Shown piece after piece: positions 9,820 through 19,011 of a stretch of 64,000 nucleotides of DNA. The stretch is from Rhodoferax sp. PAMC 29310 (GTDB lineage Bacteria; Pseudomonadota; Gammaproteobacteria; Burkholderiales; Burkholderiaceae_C), in contig NZ_CP072852.1 in NCBI RefSeq assembly GCF_017948265.1, forward strand, positions 3,968,001 through 4,032,000, in the 5' to 3' direction. The notes beneath the pieces are model-generated. The model did not search any database. It worked only from the letters and a program-made list of their open reading frames with translations, and had not been told where the DNA came from. How positions within the stretch are numbered: position 1 is the stretch's first letter; the number at the start of each line of letters is the position of its first letter. The translations under genes and the position numbers were made by a program.

Positions 9820-10539
9820 ATGCCATTTCAACCCATCGAGCCACGCCGGCTGTACCGACAGATTGCTGAACAGGTGCGCCAACTCATTCAAAGTGGCGAA
9901 TTTGCAGTGGGCTCGCGTCTGCCGGCTGAACGGGACTTGGCCGTCAAGATGGGTGTGTCACGTCCCTCAGTGCGTGAGGCCTTGATTGCGCTGGAAGTTG
10001 AGGGGCTGGTTGAGGTGCGCATGGGCTCCGGGGTGGTGGTGATCGGGCGCGAACGCTTGCGCATCCTTGACAACGCGCCCGGTCCCTTGGAAATCATCCG
10101 TGCTCGCCAGTTCATTGAATGCGAGCTGGCCGCCTTGGCAGCACGCAGCACCGATGCCACCCTGGTGCCTGAATTGGAAGAGACCCTGCGCGACATGGAA
10201 AGCGACATCGCGTCGAACACGCTGCCTATTCGAGGCGACCGCGCTTTTCATATTCGCATTGCGCAGGCCAGCGACAACAGCGCCTTGCAAGCCGTGATCA
10301 CGCAACTGTTTGACGAACGCAACAACGTCATGTTCGAGCGTTTGGGCAGTCACTTTGAGCGAGAAGCCAGTTGGAAAGCCGCTGTGGATGAACACCGTGC
10401 GTTGGTGCAAGCCATTGCGTTTCATGACCCCGACATGGCCAGAAAGGCCATGATCAGTCACCTGGATTGTTCTCATGACCGTTTTTCGGCTGGCTGGCCG
10501 ACCACCGACGATCGTGACACCAGCAAGGGTGTGCTGTGA
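9820..10539 (+). CDS. GntR-family (FadR/FCD) regulator of the sugar-acid cluster
   Basis: A 239-residue transcriptional regulator. The N-terminal winged helix has RLYRQIAEQVRQLIQSGEF, then LPAERDLAVKMGVSRPSVREAL, the GntR recognition region (about residues 30-55). The C-terminal ~150 residues form an all-helical FCD ligand domain, with FHIRIAQASDN and a late DEHRALVQAI histidine typical of the metal-binding type. The ATG at 9820 starts the conserved N-terminus; upstream in-frame starts would add unrelated sequence. The next gene begins within its stop codon (GTGA overlap), so the regulator is the first gene of the catabolic operon. It probably senses a hexuronate or derived keto acid, by analogy with UxuR/ExuR. 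Confidence 0.92.
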   Translation: MPFQPIEPRRLYRQIAEQVRQLIQSGEFAVGSRLPAERDLAVKMGVSRPSVREALIALEVEGLVEVRMGSGVVVIGRERLRILDNAPGPLEIIRARQFIECELAALAARSTDATLVPELEETLRDMESDIASNTLPIRGDRAFHIRIAQASDNSALQAVITQLFDERNNVMFERLGSHFEREASWKAAVDEHRALVQAIAFHDPDMARKAMISHLDCSHDRFSAGWPTTDDRDTSKGVL

Positions 10540-11549
10540 GACTGGCCTGCACCCTCAACGGCCCAATGCAACTCTCGGTGGAGCGGCTGGATCCATCAGA
10601 ACCAGGTCCTGGACAGGTGCGTTTGCGCTTGGGGGCGGGCGGCATTTGCGGCTCAGACCTGCATTACTACCAGCACGGGCGGGCAGGCGTCTTTGCCATT
10701 CGTGCGCCCTTTGTACCGGGGCACGAAGCATCGGGTGTCGTGGAGGCTGTGGGCGAAGGCGTGACGAGTGTGCGGGTCGGCCAGAAGGTGGCCGTGAACC
10801 CCGCCCATCCCTGCCGCGCCTGTGCCGCCTGCCGGATGGGGCGAAGCAATTTGTGCGAGCGAATGGTCTTCTTGGGAAGCGCTGCGATTTTTCCGCATAT
10901 TGCAGGGTTGTTTCGCGAACAATTTGTGGTCGCCGAGCGCCAACTGACCGGCATTGACGAAGACGTGAGTCTGGGTGAAATTGCCTGCGCTGAGCCGCTC
11001 TCTGTGGGGCTGCATGCGGTGCGGCGTGCGGGAGAGTTGTTGGGCGCGACCGTCCTGGTCACGGGCGCCGGCACCATTGGGTGCATGGCCGTGATCGCTG
11101 CGCGTTTGGCCGGCGCCGGACGTGTCATTGCGTGCGACCCTAGCGAACGGGCTCGCGAGATGGCCCTGACCGTGGGGGCGGACGAGGCGCTGGCAGACAG
11201 CTCCGCCTTAAAAGGCGTGGCCGATGTGGCGATAGAAGCTGCAGGCCATCCGTTGGCGCTGGCCAGTTGCCTGTCTGCCGTGCGTCGCGGCGCACGCATT
11301 GTGCAAGTGGGCACTTTGCCAGCAGAAATCTCCTTTCCTGCCAACGACATCATGTCGCGTGAACTGGATTACGTCGGCGCCTTTCGCGCCGACATCGAAT
11401 TTGACTGGGCCGTTCAGGCCATTCGCACCCGCCGCGCCGATGTGCGCCCGCTCATCAGTGCGCAGTTCCCCATCAGTCAATCGAAAGCGGCCTTCGATCT
11501 GGCTTTGGACAAAGGCCGCAGTACCAAGGTGCAGCTCATTCCGGGCTGA
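10536..11549 (+). CDS. Zinc-dependent sugar-acid dehydrogenase, L-idonate 5-dehydrogenase-like
   Basis: Medium-chain dehydrogenase of 337 residues. The catalytic zinc ligands are Cys38 in GGICGSDLHYYQ and His63-Glu64 in PGHEASG. A structural zinc loop follows with four cysteines (HPCRACAACRMGRSNLC), then the NAD(P)-binding VTGAGTIGCMAV. The CGSDLHYYQHGRAG segment is characteristic of L-idonate 5-dehydrogenases, which interconvert L-idonate and 5-ketogluconate. The GTG start overlaps the regulator's stop by four bases, indicating translational coupling. Given the neighbours it probably oxidises a hexonate taken up by the TRAP system; the exact substrate is inferred. Confidence 0.88.
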   Translation: MRLACTLNGPMQLSVERLDPSEPGPGQVRLRLGAGGICGSDLHYYQHGRAGVFAIRAPFVPGHEASGVVEAVGEGVTSVRVGQKVAVNPAHPCRACAACRMGRSNLCERMVFLGSAAIFPHIAGLFREQFVVAERQLTGIDEDVSLGEIACAEPLSVGLHAVRRAGELLGATVLVTGAGTIGCMAVIAARLAGAGRVIACDPSERAREMALTVGADEALADSSALKGVADVAIEAAGHPLALASCLSAVRRGARIVQVGTLPAEISFPANDIMSRELDYVGAFRADIEFDWAVQAIRTRRADVRPLISAQFPISQSKAAFDLALDKGRSTKVQLIPG

Positions 11550-11577
11550 CATCCTATTTACAAAAAGGAGACAAACC

Positions 11578-12546
11578 ATGACATTCAAACGTATCACCCT
11601 CGCACTGGCCGTCGGCCTCGTGTTGGCAGCACCCGCCTCCGCACAGACCAAGCTCAAATGGGCCCACGTGTACGAGCCGGGCGAACCCTTCCACACGGCC
11701 TCCGTGTGGGCTGCAGAAGAAATCAAAAAACGCACCGCGGGTCGCTATCAAATCGACGTGTACCCCTCGTCGCAGTTGGGTAAAGAAAACGACATCAACC
11801 AGGGCCTGACGCTGGGCACGGTCGACATCATCATCTCGGGCTCCAGCTTTGCCGCCAAGGCTTATCCTCGTATCGGTGTCACTTACTACCCCTACACCTT
11901 CCGCAACGTCGATCACCTGCTGGCTTACACCAAGAGCGACATCTACAAGGAGTTGACCACCGGTTACGAGCAAAAGAGTGGCAACCAAATCGTGGCCACC
12001 ACGTATTACGGTACCCGCCACACCACCAGCAACAGGCCGATTACCAAGTGCGCCGACATGAAGGGACTGAAGATTCGCGTGCCGGACGTGCCTGCCTACC
12101 TGGCCATGCCTCGTGCCTGCGGTGCCAACACCTCGCCAATCGCATTTGCCGAGGTCTATCTCGCTTTGCAAAACGGGACTGTTGAAGCGCAAGAAAACCC
12201 TCTCACCACAATCGAAGCCAAAAAGTTTTTTGAAGTCCAAAAGAACATCGTTTTGACAGGCCACATCGTCGACCACGTGAACACGGTTGTGGCCGGTGGG
12301 TTGTGGAAGAAGTTGTCGGATGCGGACAAGAAAATTTTCTCTGATGTGGCACTGGAAGCCGCAGTCAAAGCGTCCAAAGAAGTTGCGGCCCGAGAAGGCG
12401 AGCTCGTGGCCGTTTTTCGGAACAAAGGGATCACGGTGACCGAGGTGAATACCGGCGAATTCCGCGACACGGTCCTGAAAAACGTGCCGTTTGAGCAGTA
12501 TGGCTACCAAAAAGCCGACTGGGATCGCATTCAGGCCATCAAGTAA
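11578..12546 (+). CDS. TRAP transporter solute-binding protein DctP
   Basis: Periplasmic substrate-binding protein of 322 residues for a tripartite ATP-independent transporter. The signal peptide is residues 1 to about 22, ending APASA-Q. Typical DctP features follow: the start of the mature protein LKWAHVYEPGEPFH, SSQLGKENDINQGLTLGTVD, GLKIRVPDVP with the arginine that grips the substrate carboxylate, and FAEVYLALQNGTVEAQENP. AAGGAG precedes the ATG by eight bases. Position at the head of dctQ and dctM in a sugar-acid operon points to uronate or aldonate uptake. Confidence 0.93.
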   Translation: MTFKRITLALAVGLVLAAPASAQTKLKWAHVYEPGEPFHTASVWAAEEIKKRTAGRYQIDVYPSSQLGKENDINQGLTLGTVDIIISGSSFAAKAYPRIGVTYYPYTFRNVDHLLAYTKSDIYKELTTGYEQKSGNQIVATTYYGTRHTTSNRPITKCADMKGLKIRVPDVPAYLAMPRACGANTSPIAFAEVYLALQNGTVEAQENPLTTIEAKKFFEVQKNIVLTGHIVDHVNTVVAGGLWKKLSDADKKIFSDVALEAAVKASKEVAAREGELVAVFRNKGITVTEVNTGEFRDTVLKNVPFEQYGYQKADWDRIQAIK

Positions 12547-12557
12547 GGAAAGCCAGC

Positions 12558-13169
12558 ATGTCGCGTCAAAACACTCGGCCTGTTGCAGGCAGTGAACGTG
12601 TCGTGCGGCCGGCCGAAACCAGCGCGGAAGCGCTGGCGGCCAGCTTCGAACCGGCCGACCACCACAAGGTCGACCTGTCTCGCTATCGTTTTGAAGACTG
12701 GATTTGCTTCGGCTTTTTCTGGCTCATGGCCGGCTTGGTGTTTCTGCAATTTTTCAGCCGCTATGTGCTCAACAATTCTTACGCCTGGACCGAAGAGTTG
12801 GCCGTGTACTGCCTGATCGGCGTGGTTTTTATTGGCGCGGCCATGTGTGTACGCCGCATGCGGCACATCCAGGTGAATCTGGTGTACAGCCACCTTTCTG
12901 CCTCAGCCGGTCGAGCCTTGTCTACTGCGGTCGACCTGGTCGCTCTCGCTTTTTATGGCTACGCCGCCTGGCTGGTGGCGCACTACGCGCTGGCGGTCAA
13001 CAACGAGCCGATGACCACCATTGACTGGAACAAGAGCTATGTGTATTGGCTGGCATTTGCCGGTTTTGCGTTGATGGCGGTGCGGGGGGCACAAGTCGCC
13101 GTATCGAACTGGCGGCGCGGTTTCTCTTCGCTGCAAAACCCCGAATTTTTTGAAGACTCGGTCAACTGA
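12558..13169 (+). CDS. TRAP transporter small membrane subunit DctQ
   Basis: A 203-residue inner-membrane protein with four predicted membrane segments after a ~50-residue hydrophilic N-terminus. It has the DctQ hallmark SYAWTEELAVYCLIGVVFIGAA (first part), then CVRRMRHIQV. DctQ docks with the large DctM channel subunit. It starts 11 bp after dctP and stops 9 bp before dctM. The N-terminal extension before the first membrane segment is longer than usual. Confidence 0.9.
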   Translation: MSRQNTRPVAGSERVVRPAETSAEALAASFEPADHHKVDLSRYRFEDWICFGFFWLMAGLVFLQFFSRYVLNNSYAWTEELAVYCLIGVVFIGAAMCVRRMRHIQVNLVYSHLSASAGRALSTAVDLVALAFYGYAAWLVAHYALAVNNEPMTTIDWNKSYVYWLAFAGFALMAVRGAQVAVSNWRRGFSSLQNPEFFEDSVN

Positions 13170-13178
13170 ACGGACACC

Positions 13179-14585
13179 ATGCTCATCCTGATTTTTTCCT
13201 TTTTGGGGCTGATGCTCTGCGGCTTGCCGGTGGCGGTGGCCATGGCGGGGGGGTCTTTGGTCTACATCATTATTTCCGGTAGCGTGCCTGACATTGTGTT
13301 GGCGCAGCGCATGATTTCGGGCGTTGAATCCTTCCCACTTCTGGCCGTTCCTTTCTTCATTCTGGCCGGAAACCTGATGAACATCGCGGGCATCACCGGA
13401 CGCATCTACAGCTTCGCTGTGGCCTTGGTGGGTTGGATGAGAGGCGGCTTGGGTCAGGTCAATATCATTGGTTCGGTGGTGTTCTCCGGCATGTCCGGCA
13501 CGGCCATTGCTGACGCCGCCGGTCTGGGTTCCATTGAAATCAAAGCCATGAAAGACCATGGCTATCCGGTGGAATTTGCAGTGGGTGTGACGGCTGCATC
13601 GGCCACACTGGGACCCATCATTCCGCCGTCGTTGCCCTTTGTGATCTACGGCATGATGGCCAACGTGTCCATTGGCGCGCTGTTCGTGGCGGGCATCTTG
13701 CCTGGCCTGGTTTTGACCGTGCTGATGATGATCACCGTCGCCTACTACGCCCGCCGTAATGGTTGGGGTGGCGACGTGGCTTTCAACTGGGGTCGCCTGT
13801 GTAGCGCTGGACTGGAGATTCTGGTGGTGCTGGCCTTCCCGATGTCGGTTTGGTTGGCCGTTGAGGCCGGTATGTCCGTCAATGTGGCCGCGGTGTCGGG
13901 CTTTGTGGTGCTGTTGGCGCTCGATTGGAAGTTCAACTTCTCCGCCGTGCTCGCGCTCATGGCGCCAGTGATCTTGATTGGCGGCATGACCATGGGGTGG
14001 TTCACCCCCACCGAGGCGGCGGTGGCCGCGGTGCTGTGGGCGCTGTTTCTGGGCCTGGTGCGGTACCGCACCATGACCCTCAAGACGCTGGCCCAGGCCA
14101 CCTTCGACACCATCGAGACCACGGCCTCCGTGCTGTTCATCGTGACCGCAGCCTCCATCTTTGCCTGGCTGTTGACCACGACACAGGCGGCGCAGGTCTT
14201 GGCTGACTGGATTTTGTCTATGACGAGCAACAAATGGGTGTTCCTGCTGCTGGCCAACTTGTTGATCCTGTTCGTGGGATGCTTCATTGACACCATTGCA
14301 GCCATCACGATCTTGGTGCCCATCTTGCTGCCCATTGTGCTCAAACTGGGCATCGACCCGATCCAATTCGGACTCATCGTGACATTGAATCTCATGATCG
14401 GTTTGATGACACCGCCGCTGGGCATGGTGCTGTTTGTGCTGGCGCGTATCTCGAAACTCTCCATAGAGCGCACCACCATGGCCATCCTCCCCTGGTTAGT
14501 CCCCCTGTTTGTGGGACTGATCGCCATCACCTATATCCCCGCGCTCACGCTGTGGTTGCCACAGCAAATGGGCTTGCTCAAATAG
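13179..14585 (+). CDS. TRAP transporter large membrane subunit DctM
   Basis: A 468-residue, roughly 12-segment membrane protein that carries out sodium-coupled uptake with DctP and DctQ. DctM signatures are visible: VPFFILAGNLMN, GSVVFSGMSGTAIADAAGLG, and the two-fold pseudo-repeat ending MGWFTPTEAA, then LMIGLMTPPLGMVLFVL. It is somewhat longer than the common ~425-430 residues. It is the third transport gene of the operon, followed after 14 bp by the SDR gene. Confidence 0.93.
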   Translation: MLILIFSFLGLMLCGLPVAVAMAGGSLVYIIISGSVPDIVLAQRMISGVESFPLLAVPFFILAGNLMNIAGITGRIYSFAVALVGWMRGGLGQVNIIGSVVFSGMSGTAIADAAGLGSIEIKAMKDHGYPVEFAVGVTAASATLGPIIPPSLPFVIYGMMANVSIGALFVAGILPGLVLTVLMMITVAYYARRNGWGGDVAFNWGRLCSAGLEILVVLAFPMSVWLAVEAGMSVNVAAVSGFVVLLALDWKFNFSAVLALMAPVILIGGMTMGWFTPTEAAVAAVLWALFLGLVRYRTMTLKTLAQATFDTIETTASVLFIVTAASIFAWLLTTTQAAQVLADWILSMTSNKWVFLLLANLLILFVGCFIDTIAAITILVPILLPIVLKLGIDPIQFGLIVTLNLMIGLMTPPLGMVLFVLARISKLSIERTTMAILPWLVPLFVGLIAITYIPALTLWLPQQMGLLK

Positions 14586-14599
14586 AACGGAAGCACGCC

Positions 14600-15355
14600 A
14601 TGACAAATCGCCTCGCTGGAAAAGTCGCACTTCTAACAGCCGCTGGCCAGGGCATTGGCTATGCCACCGCCTTGGCCTTCCTCAAAGAAGGCGCCCGCGT
14701 TATTGCCACTGACATCAACCCGGCGCTGCTGGAAAAATTGGCGTCTCAGACCGGCTGCGAGGTCGCCCAACTTGACGTGCGCGATGCCGAAGCCATCCAA
14801 GCGCTGGCGCAGCGCGTGGGGCCGGTGGATGTGTTGTTTAATGCGGCCGGGTTTGTTGACTCGGGCTCGGTGCTGGACTGCGACGACGCTGCCTTTGATT
14901 TCTCGATCGACCTCAACGTGCGCGCCATGTACCGCATGACGCGCGCCTTCCTGCCGGGCATGCTGGCCCGCCAGTCGGGGTCCATCATCAACGTTGCCTC
15001 GGTAGCGTCGAGTATCAAAGGCGCGCCGAACCGTTTTATCTATGGCACCACCAAGGCCGCTGTGATCGGCATGACCAAAGCCGTCGCGGCTGACTTTGTG
15101 GCGCAGGGCGTGCGTTGCAATGCGATCTGCCCCGGCACGGTGGAGTCGCCCTCATTGCGTGGCCGCATTGCGGCTCAGGCGGCAAGCCTGGGGCAAACGC
15201 TGGAACAGGTCGAAGCTGCTTTTGTCGCGCGCCAACCGGTGGGTCGGCTGGGCCGCCCCGAAGAAATTGCGGCCCTGGCCGTTTACCTAGCCAGCGACGA
15301 ATCGGCCTTCACCACCGGCACCGCTCAAGTCATTGACGGCGGCTGGTCCAACTGA
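14600..15355 (+). CDS. Short-chain dehydrogenase, 2-keto-3-deoxy-sugar-acid dehydrogenase-like
   Basis: A 251-residue NAD(P)-dependent oxidoreductase of the classical SDR family. The cofactor motif is TAAGQGIGYATA (TGxxxGxG with Thr to Ala context), with NAAG at about residue 82, catalytic Ser in NVASVASS, and YGTTK (Tyr and Lys). The C-terminus carries RLGRPEEIAALAVYLASD and VIDGGW. It resembles the DHRS6/2-keto-3-deoxy-L-fuconate dehydrogenase group, which oxidises a 2-keto-3-deoxy acid to a diketo acid. The next gene encodes an FAH-family hydrolase that could cleave such a product, so the pair may form an oxidative, non-phosphorylating end of the pathway. This is inference from family and order. 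Confidence 0.87.
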   Translation: MTNRLAGKVALLTAAGQGIGYATALAFLKEGARVIATDINPALLEKLASQTGCEVAQLDVRDAEAIQALAQRVGPVDVLFNAAGFVDSGSVLDCDDAAFDFSIDLNVRAMYRMTRAFLPGMLARQSGSIINVASVASSIKGAPNRFIYGTTKAAVIGMTKAVAADFVAQGVRCNAICPGTVESPSLRGRIAAQAASLGQTLEQVEAAFVARQPVGRLGRPEEIAALAVYLASDESAFTTGTAQVIDGGWSN

Positions 15356-15376
15356 ACTCACCACTCAAAATACACC

Positions 15377-16243
15377 ATGAAACTACTCCGTGTTGGCGCA
15401 AAAGGCCATGAAAAACCCGCCATCCTCGACGCGTCTGGACGCGCCCGCGATCTCTCCAGCCTGATTGGTGACATCACGCCAACGACGCTATTGCCCGCCA
15501 GTCTCGATGCGCTGCGTGCAGTCAACCCTGAGACCTTGCCTTTGATTGACGCCTCTGAGCGCATGGGTCTGCCTTGGTCGGGTTGTGGCAAGTTCATTTG
15601 CGTTGGCCTGAATTACGCGGACCACGCCGCCGAATCCGGCATGGCGATTCCGGCTGAGCCCGTGCTGTTCACCAAACACACCAGCACCATGGTGGGCTGC
15701 AACGACCCGGTGGTGATTCCCCAAGGTTCGGTAAAGACCGATTGGGAGGTTGAACTCGGCGTCGTGATCGGTAAAACCGCGCGCTACGTCTCAAAAAGCG
15801 ACGCGCTTTCGCATGTTGCGGGCTACTGCGTGGTCAATGACGTGTCTGAGCGCGAGTACCAGCTCGAACGCGGCGGCACATGGGACAAGGGCAAAGGTTG
15901 CGACACCTTTGGTCCGGTCGGCCCATGGTTGGTCACCGCAGACGAGGTCTCCGACCCGCAGCAACTCGGCATGTGGCTGGAAGTCAATGGCTTTCGCCAT
16001 CAGAACGGCAGCACGCGCACCATGGTGTTCAACGTGGCGCAACTGGTGAGCTACATCAGCCGGTTCACGACCCTCTACCCTGGCGACCTGATCAGCACCG
16101 GCACGCCACCTGGTGTCGGCATGGGCGTCAAGCCCAATCCCAAATACCTGAAGCCAGGCGACGTGATGCAACTGTCCATTGATGGGCTTGGCACCCAGCG
16201 CCAAACAGTGCACGCCTGGAACCCGGAGTTGATCGATGGCTGA
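15377..16243 (+). CDS. FAH-family hydrolase (diketo-deoxy-sugar-acid hydrolase-like)
   Basis: A 288-residue member of the fumarylacetoacetate hydrolase superfamily. The metal-binding and active-site segments are FICVGLNYADHAAESG, the DWEVELGVVIGKTARYV glutamates, YCVVNDVSEREYQ, and LISTGTPPGVGMG. Members include 2,4-diketo-3-deoxy-L-fuconate and -rhamnonate hydrolases, often annotated as ureidoglycolate lyase. They hydrolyse a diketo acid to pyruvate plus a hydroxy acid. It is 21 bp after the SDR and overlaps the UxaA-type gene by 8 bp, so all three are made together. The substrate is inferred. Confidence 0.88.
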   Translation: MKLLRVGAKGHEKPAILDASGRARDLSSLIGDITPTTLLPASLDALRAVNPETLPLIDASERMGLPWSGCGKFICVGLNYADHAAESGMAIPAEPVLFTKHTSTMVGCNDPVVIPQGSVKTDWEVELGVVIGKTARYVSKSDALSHVAGYCVVNDVSEREYQLERGGTWDKGKGCDTFGPVGPWLVTADEVSDPQQLGMWLEVNGFRHQNGSTRTMVFNVAQLVSYISRFTTLYPGDLISTGTPPGVGMGVKPNPKYLKPGDVMQLSIDGLGTQRQTVHAWNPELIDG

Positions 16244-17768
16244 CATCAGTCCCGTGATCCGCATCCACCCGGCAGATGATGTGGTGATTGCCCGCCGGCA
16301 ACTGCTGAGCGGCGCCTTGATTGCCACGGAAGACATCACCGTCTCTGGCCTCATTCCTGCTGGGCACAAGATCGCTGTTCGGGCTATTGCCACAGGTCAA
16401 CCGGTGCGCCGATATAACCAGATCATTGGCGTTGCCACGCGAGACATCGCACCCGGCCAGCATGTGCACAGCCACAACCTGGCCTTCAGCCGCTTCGACC
16501 GAGGGCATTCAGTGGGTGGCGACGTACAAGCTGTCAACTATGTGGCAACACCGGCGACCTTTGATGGCATCGTGCGTGCTGACGGACGGGTGGCGACGCG
16601 AAACTACATTGGGGTGTTGACCAGCGTCAACTGTTCGGCCACTGTGGCTCGGGCCATTGCCGATCATTTCCGCCGTGACATCCATCCCGAAGCGTTGGCA
16701 GCCTTTCCCCAGGTGGACGGCGTCGTCGCCCTGACGCACGGCGCGGGCTGCGCTACCGACAGCGAGGGCGAAGGCTTGCGCGTGTTGCGCCGCACCTTGG
16801 CAGGCTATGCGCGCCACGCCAACTTTGCCGCCGTGGTGGTGGTGGGCTTGGGCTGCGAGACCAACCAGATCCAGGGCCTGCTGGCGCAGGAAGGCTTGCG
16901 TGAAGGCGCCAAGCTGGTGACTTTCAGCATTCAAGACGCGGGCGGTACCGCGAAAAGCGTGGCGCGTGGCATCAACGTGGTGAAGCAATTGCTGCCCGAG
17001 GCCAATGCCGTTCAACGCGAACCCGTGCCAGCCAGCCACCTGGTGGTGGGTTTGCAATGTGGAGGGTCGGACGGCTACTCCGGCATCAGTGCCAACCCGG
17101 CGCTCGGCGCGGCTGTCGACCTGGTGGTGCGCCACGGCGGTACGGCGGTCTTGTCCGAAACCCCCGAAATTTATGGCGGCGAGCACCTGCTGCTGCAACG
17201 CGCCGTATCACAGGCCGTGGCCGACAAGCTCGAAGCCCGCCTGCAGTGGTGGACCGACTATTGCGCCCGCCACCATGCCGAGATGGACAACAACCCGTCT
17301 GCCGGCAACAAGGCCGGCGGCCTCACCACCATTCTGGAAAAGTCGCTGGGTGCGATTGCCAAGGGTGGCACCACGCCCATGGTGGATGTCTATGAGTACG
17401 CCCAGCCCATCAGTGCCAAAGGGTTTGTTTACATGGACACGCCCGGCTACGACCCGGTGTCGGCCACGGGCCAGGTGGCCGGTGGCGCGAACCTGATTTG
17501 CTTCACCACGGGCCGGGGCTCTGCCTATGGCTGTGCCCCCACGCCTTCTCTCAAACTGGCCACCAACAGTGCGTTGTGGGCCAAGCAAGAGGAAGACATG
17601 GACATCAATTGCGGCACCGTGATTGATGGCAGTGAGTCGGTGGAACAACTGGGCGAGCGCATCTTTTTGGAGATGCTCGCCGCCGCCTCGGGTCGCAAGA
17701 CCAAGAGCGAGGTGCACGGCTACGGCCAAAACGAATTTGTACCTTGGGCGCTAGGCGCCGTGATGTAA
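16236..17768 (+). CDS. uxaA: UxaA/GarD-family sugar-acid dehydratase (altronate dehydratase-like)
   Basis: A 510-residue dehydratase of the altronate/galactarate family, in which both halves are in one chain: an N-terminal SAF-like domain (about residues 10-85) and the large catalytic region. Landmarks are [80 protein letters not shown] and [18 protein letters not shown], including cysteines likely to hold iron. Altronate dehydratase converts D-altronate to 2-keto-3-deoxy-D-gluconate. Relatives act on other aldonates, so the substrate may differ. It starts inside the end of the FAH gene. Confidence 0.9.
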   Translation: MADISPVIRIHPADDVVIARRQLLSGALIATEDITVSGLIPAGHKIAVRAIATGQPVRRYNQIIGVATRDIAPGQHVHSHNLAFSRFDRGHSVGGDVQAVNYVATPATFDGIVRADGRVATRNYIGVLTSVNCSATVARAIADHFRRDIHPEALAAFPQVDGVVALTHGAGCATDSEGEGLRVLRRTLAGYARHANFAAVVVVGLGCETNQIQGLLAQEGLREGAKLVTFSIQDAGGTAKSVARGINVVKQLLPEANAVQREPVPASHLVVGLQCGGSDGYSGISANPALGAAVDLVVRHGGTAVLSETPEIYGGEHLLLQRAVSQAVADKLEARLQWWTDYCARHHAEMDNNPSAGNKAGGLTTILEKSLGAIAKGGTTPMVDVYEYAQPISAKGFVYMDTPGYDPVSATGQVAGGANLICFTTGRGSAYGCAPTPSLKLATNSALWAKQEEDMDINCGTVIDGSESVEQLGERIFLEMLAAASGRKTKSEVHGYGQNEFVPWALGAVM

Positions 17769-17791
17769 ACCCATTTCACCCCCATACGATC

Positions 17792-19003
17792 ATGAAAATT
17801 ACCTCAGCCAAAGTCATCATCTGCTCCCCTGGTCGCAACTTTGTGACCCTCAAAATTGAAACCGATGAGGGATTGATTGGCATTGGCGACGCCACCTTGA
17901 ATGGCCGCGAGCTGGCCGTGGCCAGCTACCTGACCGACCACGTCATTCCCTGCCTGATCGGTCGCGATCCGCAGCAAATCGAAGACATCTGGCAATACCT
18001 CTACAAAGGCGCCTACTGGCGCCGCGGCCCCGTCGCCATGAGCGGCATCGCCGCCGTGGACACCGCGCTGTGGGACATCAAGGCCAAGGCCGCCAACATG
18101 CCGCTGTACCAATTGCTGGGTGGCAAGAGCCGCACGGGCGTGATGGTCTACGGCCATGCCAACGGCACAGACATTGGCCATACGGTGGAAGAGGTGTTGC
18201 GCTACAAAGAGATGGGTTACAAGGCCATCCGCGCGCAAAGCGGTGTGCCCGGCCTGGAGAAGGTGTATGGCGTGGGCCGTGGCAGCATGTTTTACGAACC
18301 AGCTGACGCCGACTTGCCCAGCGAGCATGATTGGTCCACCGAGAAGTACCTGCGCCACACGCCCGAGTTGTTTGACAAGGTGCGTGCCGCTGTCGGCCCC
18401 GACATTCACCTGTTGCACGACGCCCATCACCGCCTCACGCCCATCGAGGCCGGGCGTTTGGGCAAAGACCTGGAACCCTTCCGCCTGTTCTGGTTGGAAG
18501 ACACTACGCCGGCCGAGAACCAGGAGTCCTTCCGCCTGATCCGCCAGCACACCACGACGCCGCTGGCCGTGGGCGAAATTTTCAACACCATCTGGGACTG
18601 CAAGGACCTGATCCAGAACCAATTGATCGACTACATCCGAACCACCGTGGTTCACGCGGGCGGTATCACCCACCTGCGCCGCATTGCCGACCTGGCTGCG
18701 ATGTATCAGGTGCGTACCGGTTGCCACGGCGCCACCGACCTGTCGCCGGTGTGCATGGGGGCTGCGCTGAACTTTGACCTGTGGGTGCCCAACTTCGGCA
18801 TCCAGGAGTACATGCGCCATTCCGAGGAAACGGATGCCGTGTTCCCCCACGCCTACACCTTCAAAGACGGCTATATGCACCCTGGCGAAGCGCCCGGGCA
18901 TGGCGTAACCATTGACGAAGAACTGGCGGCCAAGTACCCCTACCAACGCGCCTACTTGCCCGTGAACCGCCTGCAACACGACGGCACTTTGTGCAGCTGG
19001 TGA
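17792..19003 (+). CDS. D-mannonate dehydratase, ManD/RspA type (enolase superfamily)
   Basis: A 403-residue mandelate-racemase-like enolase-superfamily protein, expected to dehydrate D-mannonate to 2-keto-3-deoxy-D-gluconate. The metal ligands expected for the family fall at Asp210 (in HDAHHRLTP, with His212), Glu236 (FWLEDTTP) and Glu262 (AVGEIFN), with a late catalytic histidine in TGCHGATD. The length equals the usual ManD length, and RGSMFYEP occupies the loop region that covers the active site. The ATG at 17792 is chosen because it begins the conserved [20 protein letters not shown]. Some ManD relatives use gluconate or have low activity; the adjacent UxuB-type gene favours mannonate. 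Confidence 0.93.
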   Translation: MKITSAKVIICSPGRNFVTLKIETDEGLIGIGDATLNGRELAVASYLTDHVIPCLIGRDPQQIEDIWQYLYKGAYWRRGPVAMSGIAAVDTALWDIKAKAANMPLYQLLGGKSRTGVMVYGHANGTDIGHTVEEVLRYKEMGYKAIRAQSGVPGLEKVYGVGRGSMFYEPADADLPSEHDWSTEKYLRHTPELFDKVRAAVGPDIHLLHDAHHRLTPIEAGRLGKDLEPFRLFWLEDTTPAENQESFRLIRQHTTTPLAVGEIFNTIWDCKDLIQNQLIDYIRTTVVHAGGITHLRRIADLAAMYQVRTGCHGATDLSPVCMGAALNFDLWVPNFGIQEYMRHSEETDAVFPHAYTFKDGYMHPGEAPGHGVTIDEELAAKYPYQRAYLPVNRLQHDGTLCSW

Positions 19004-19011
19004 TGGTGGGT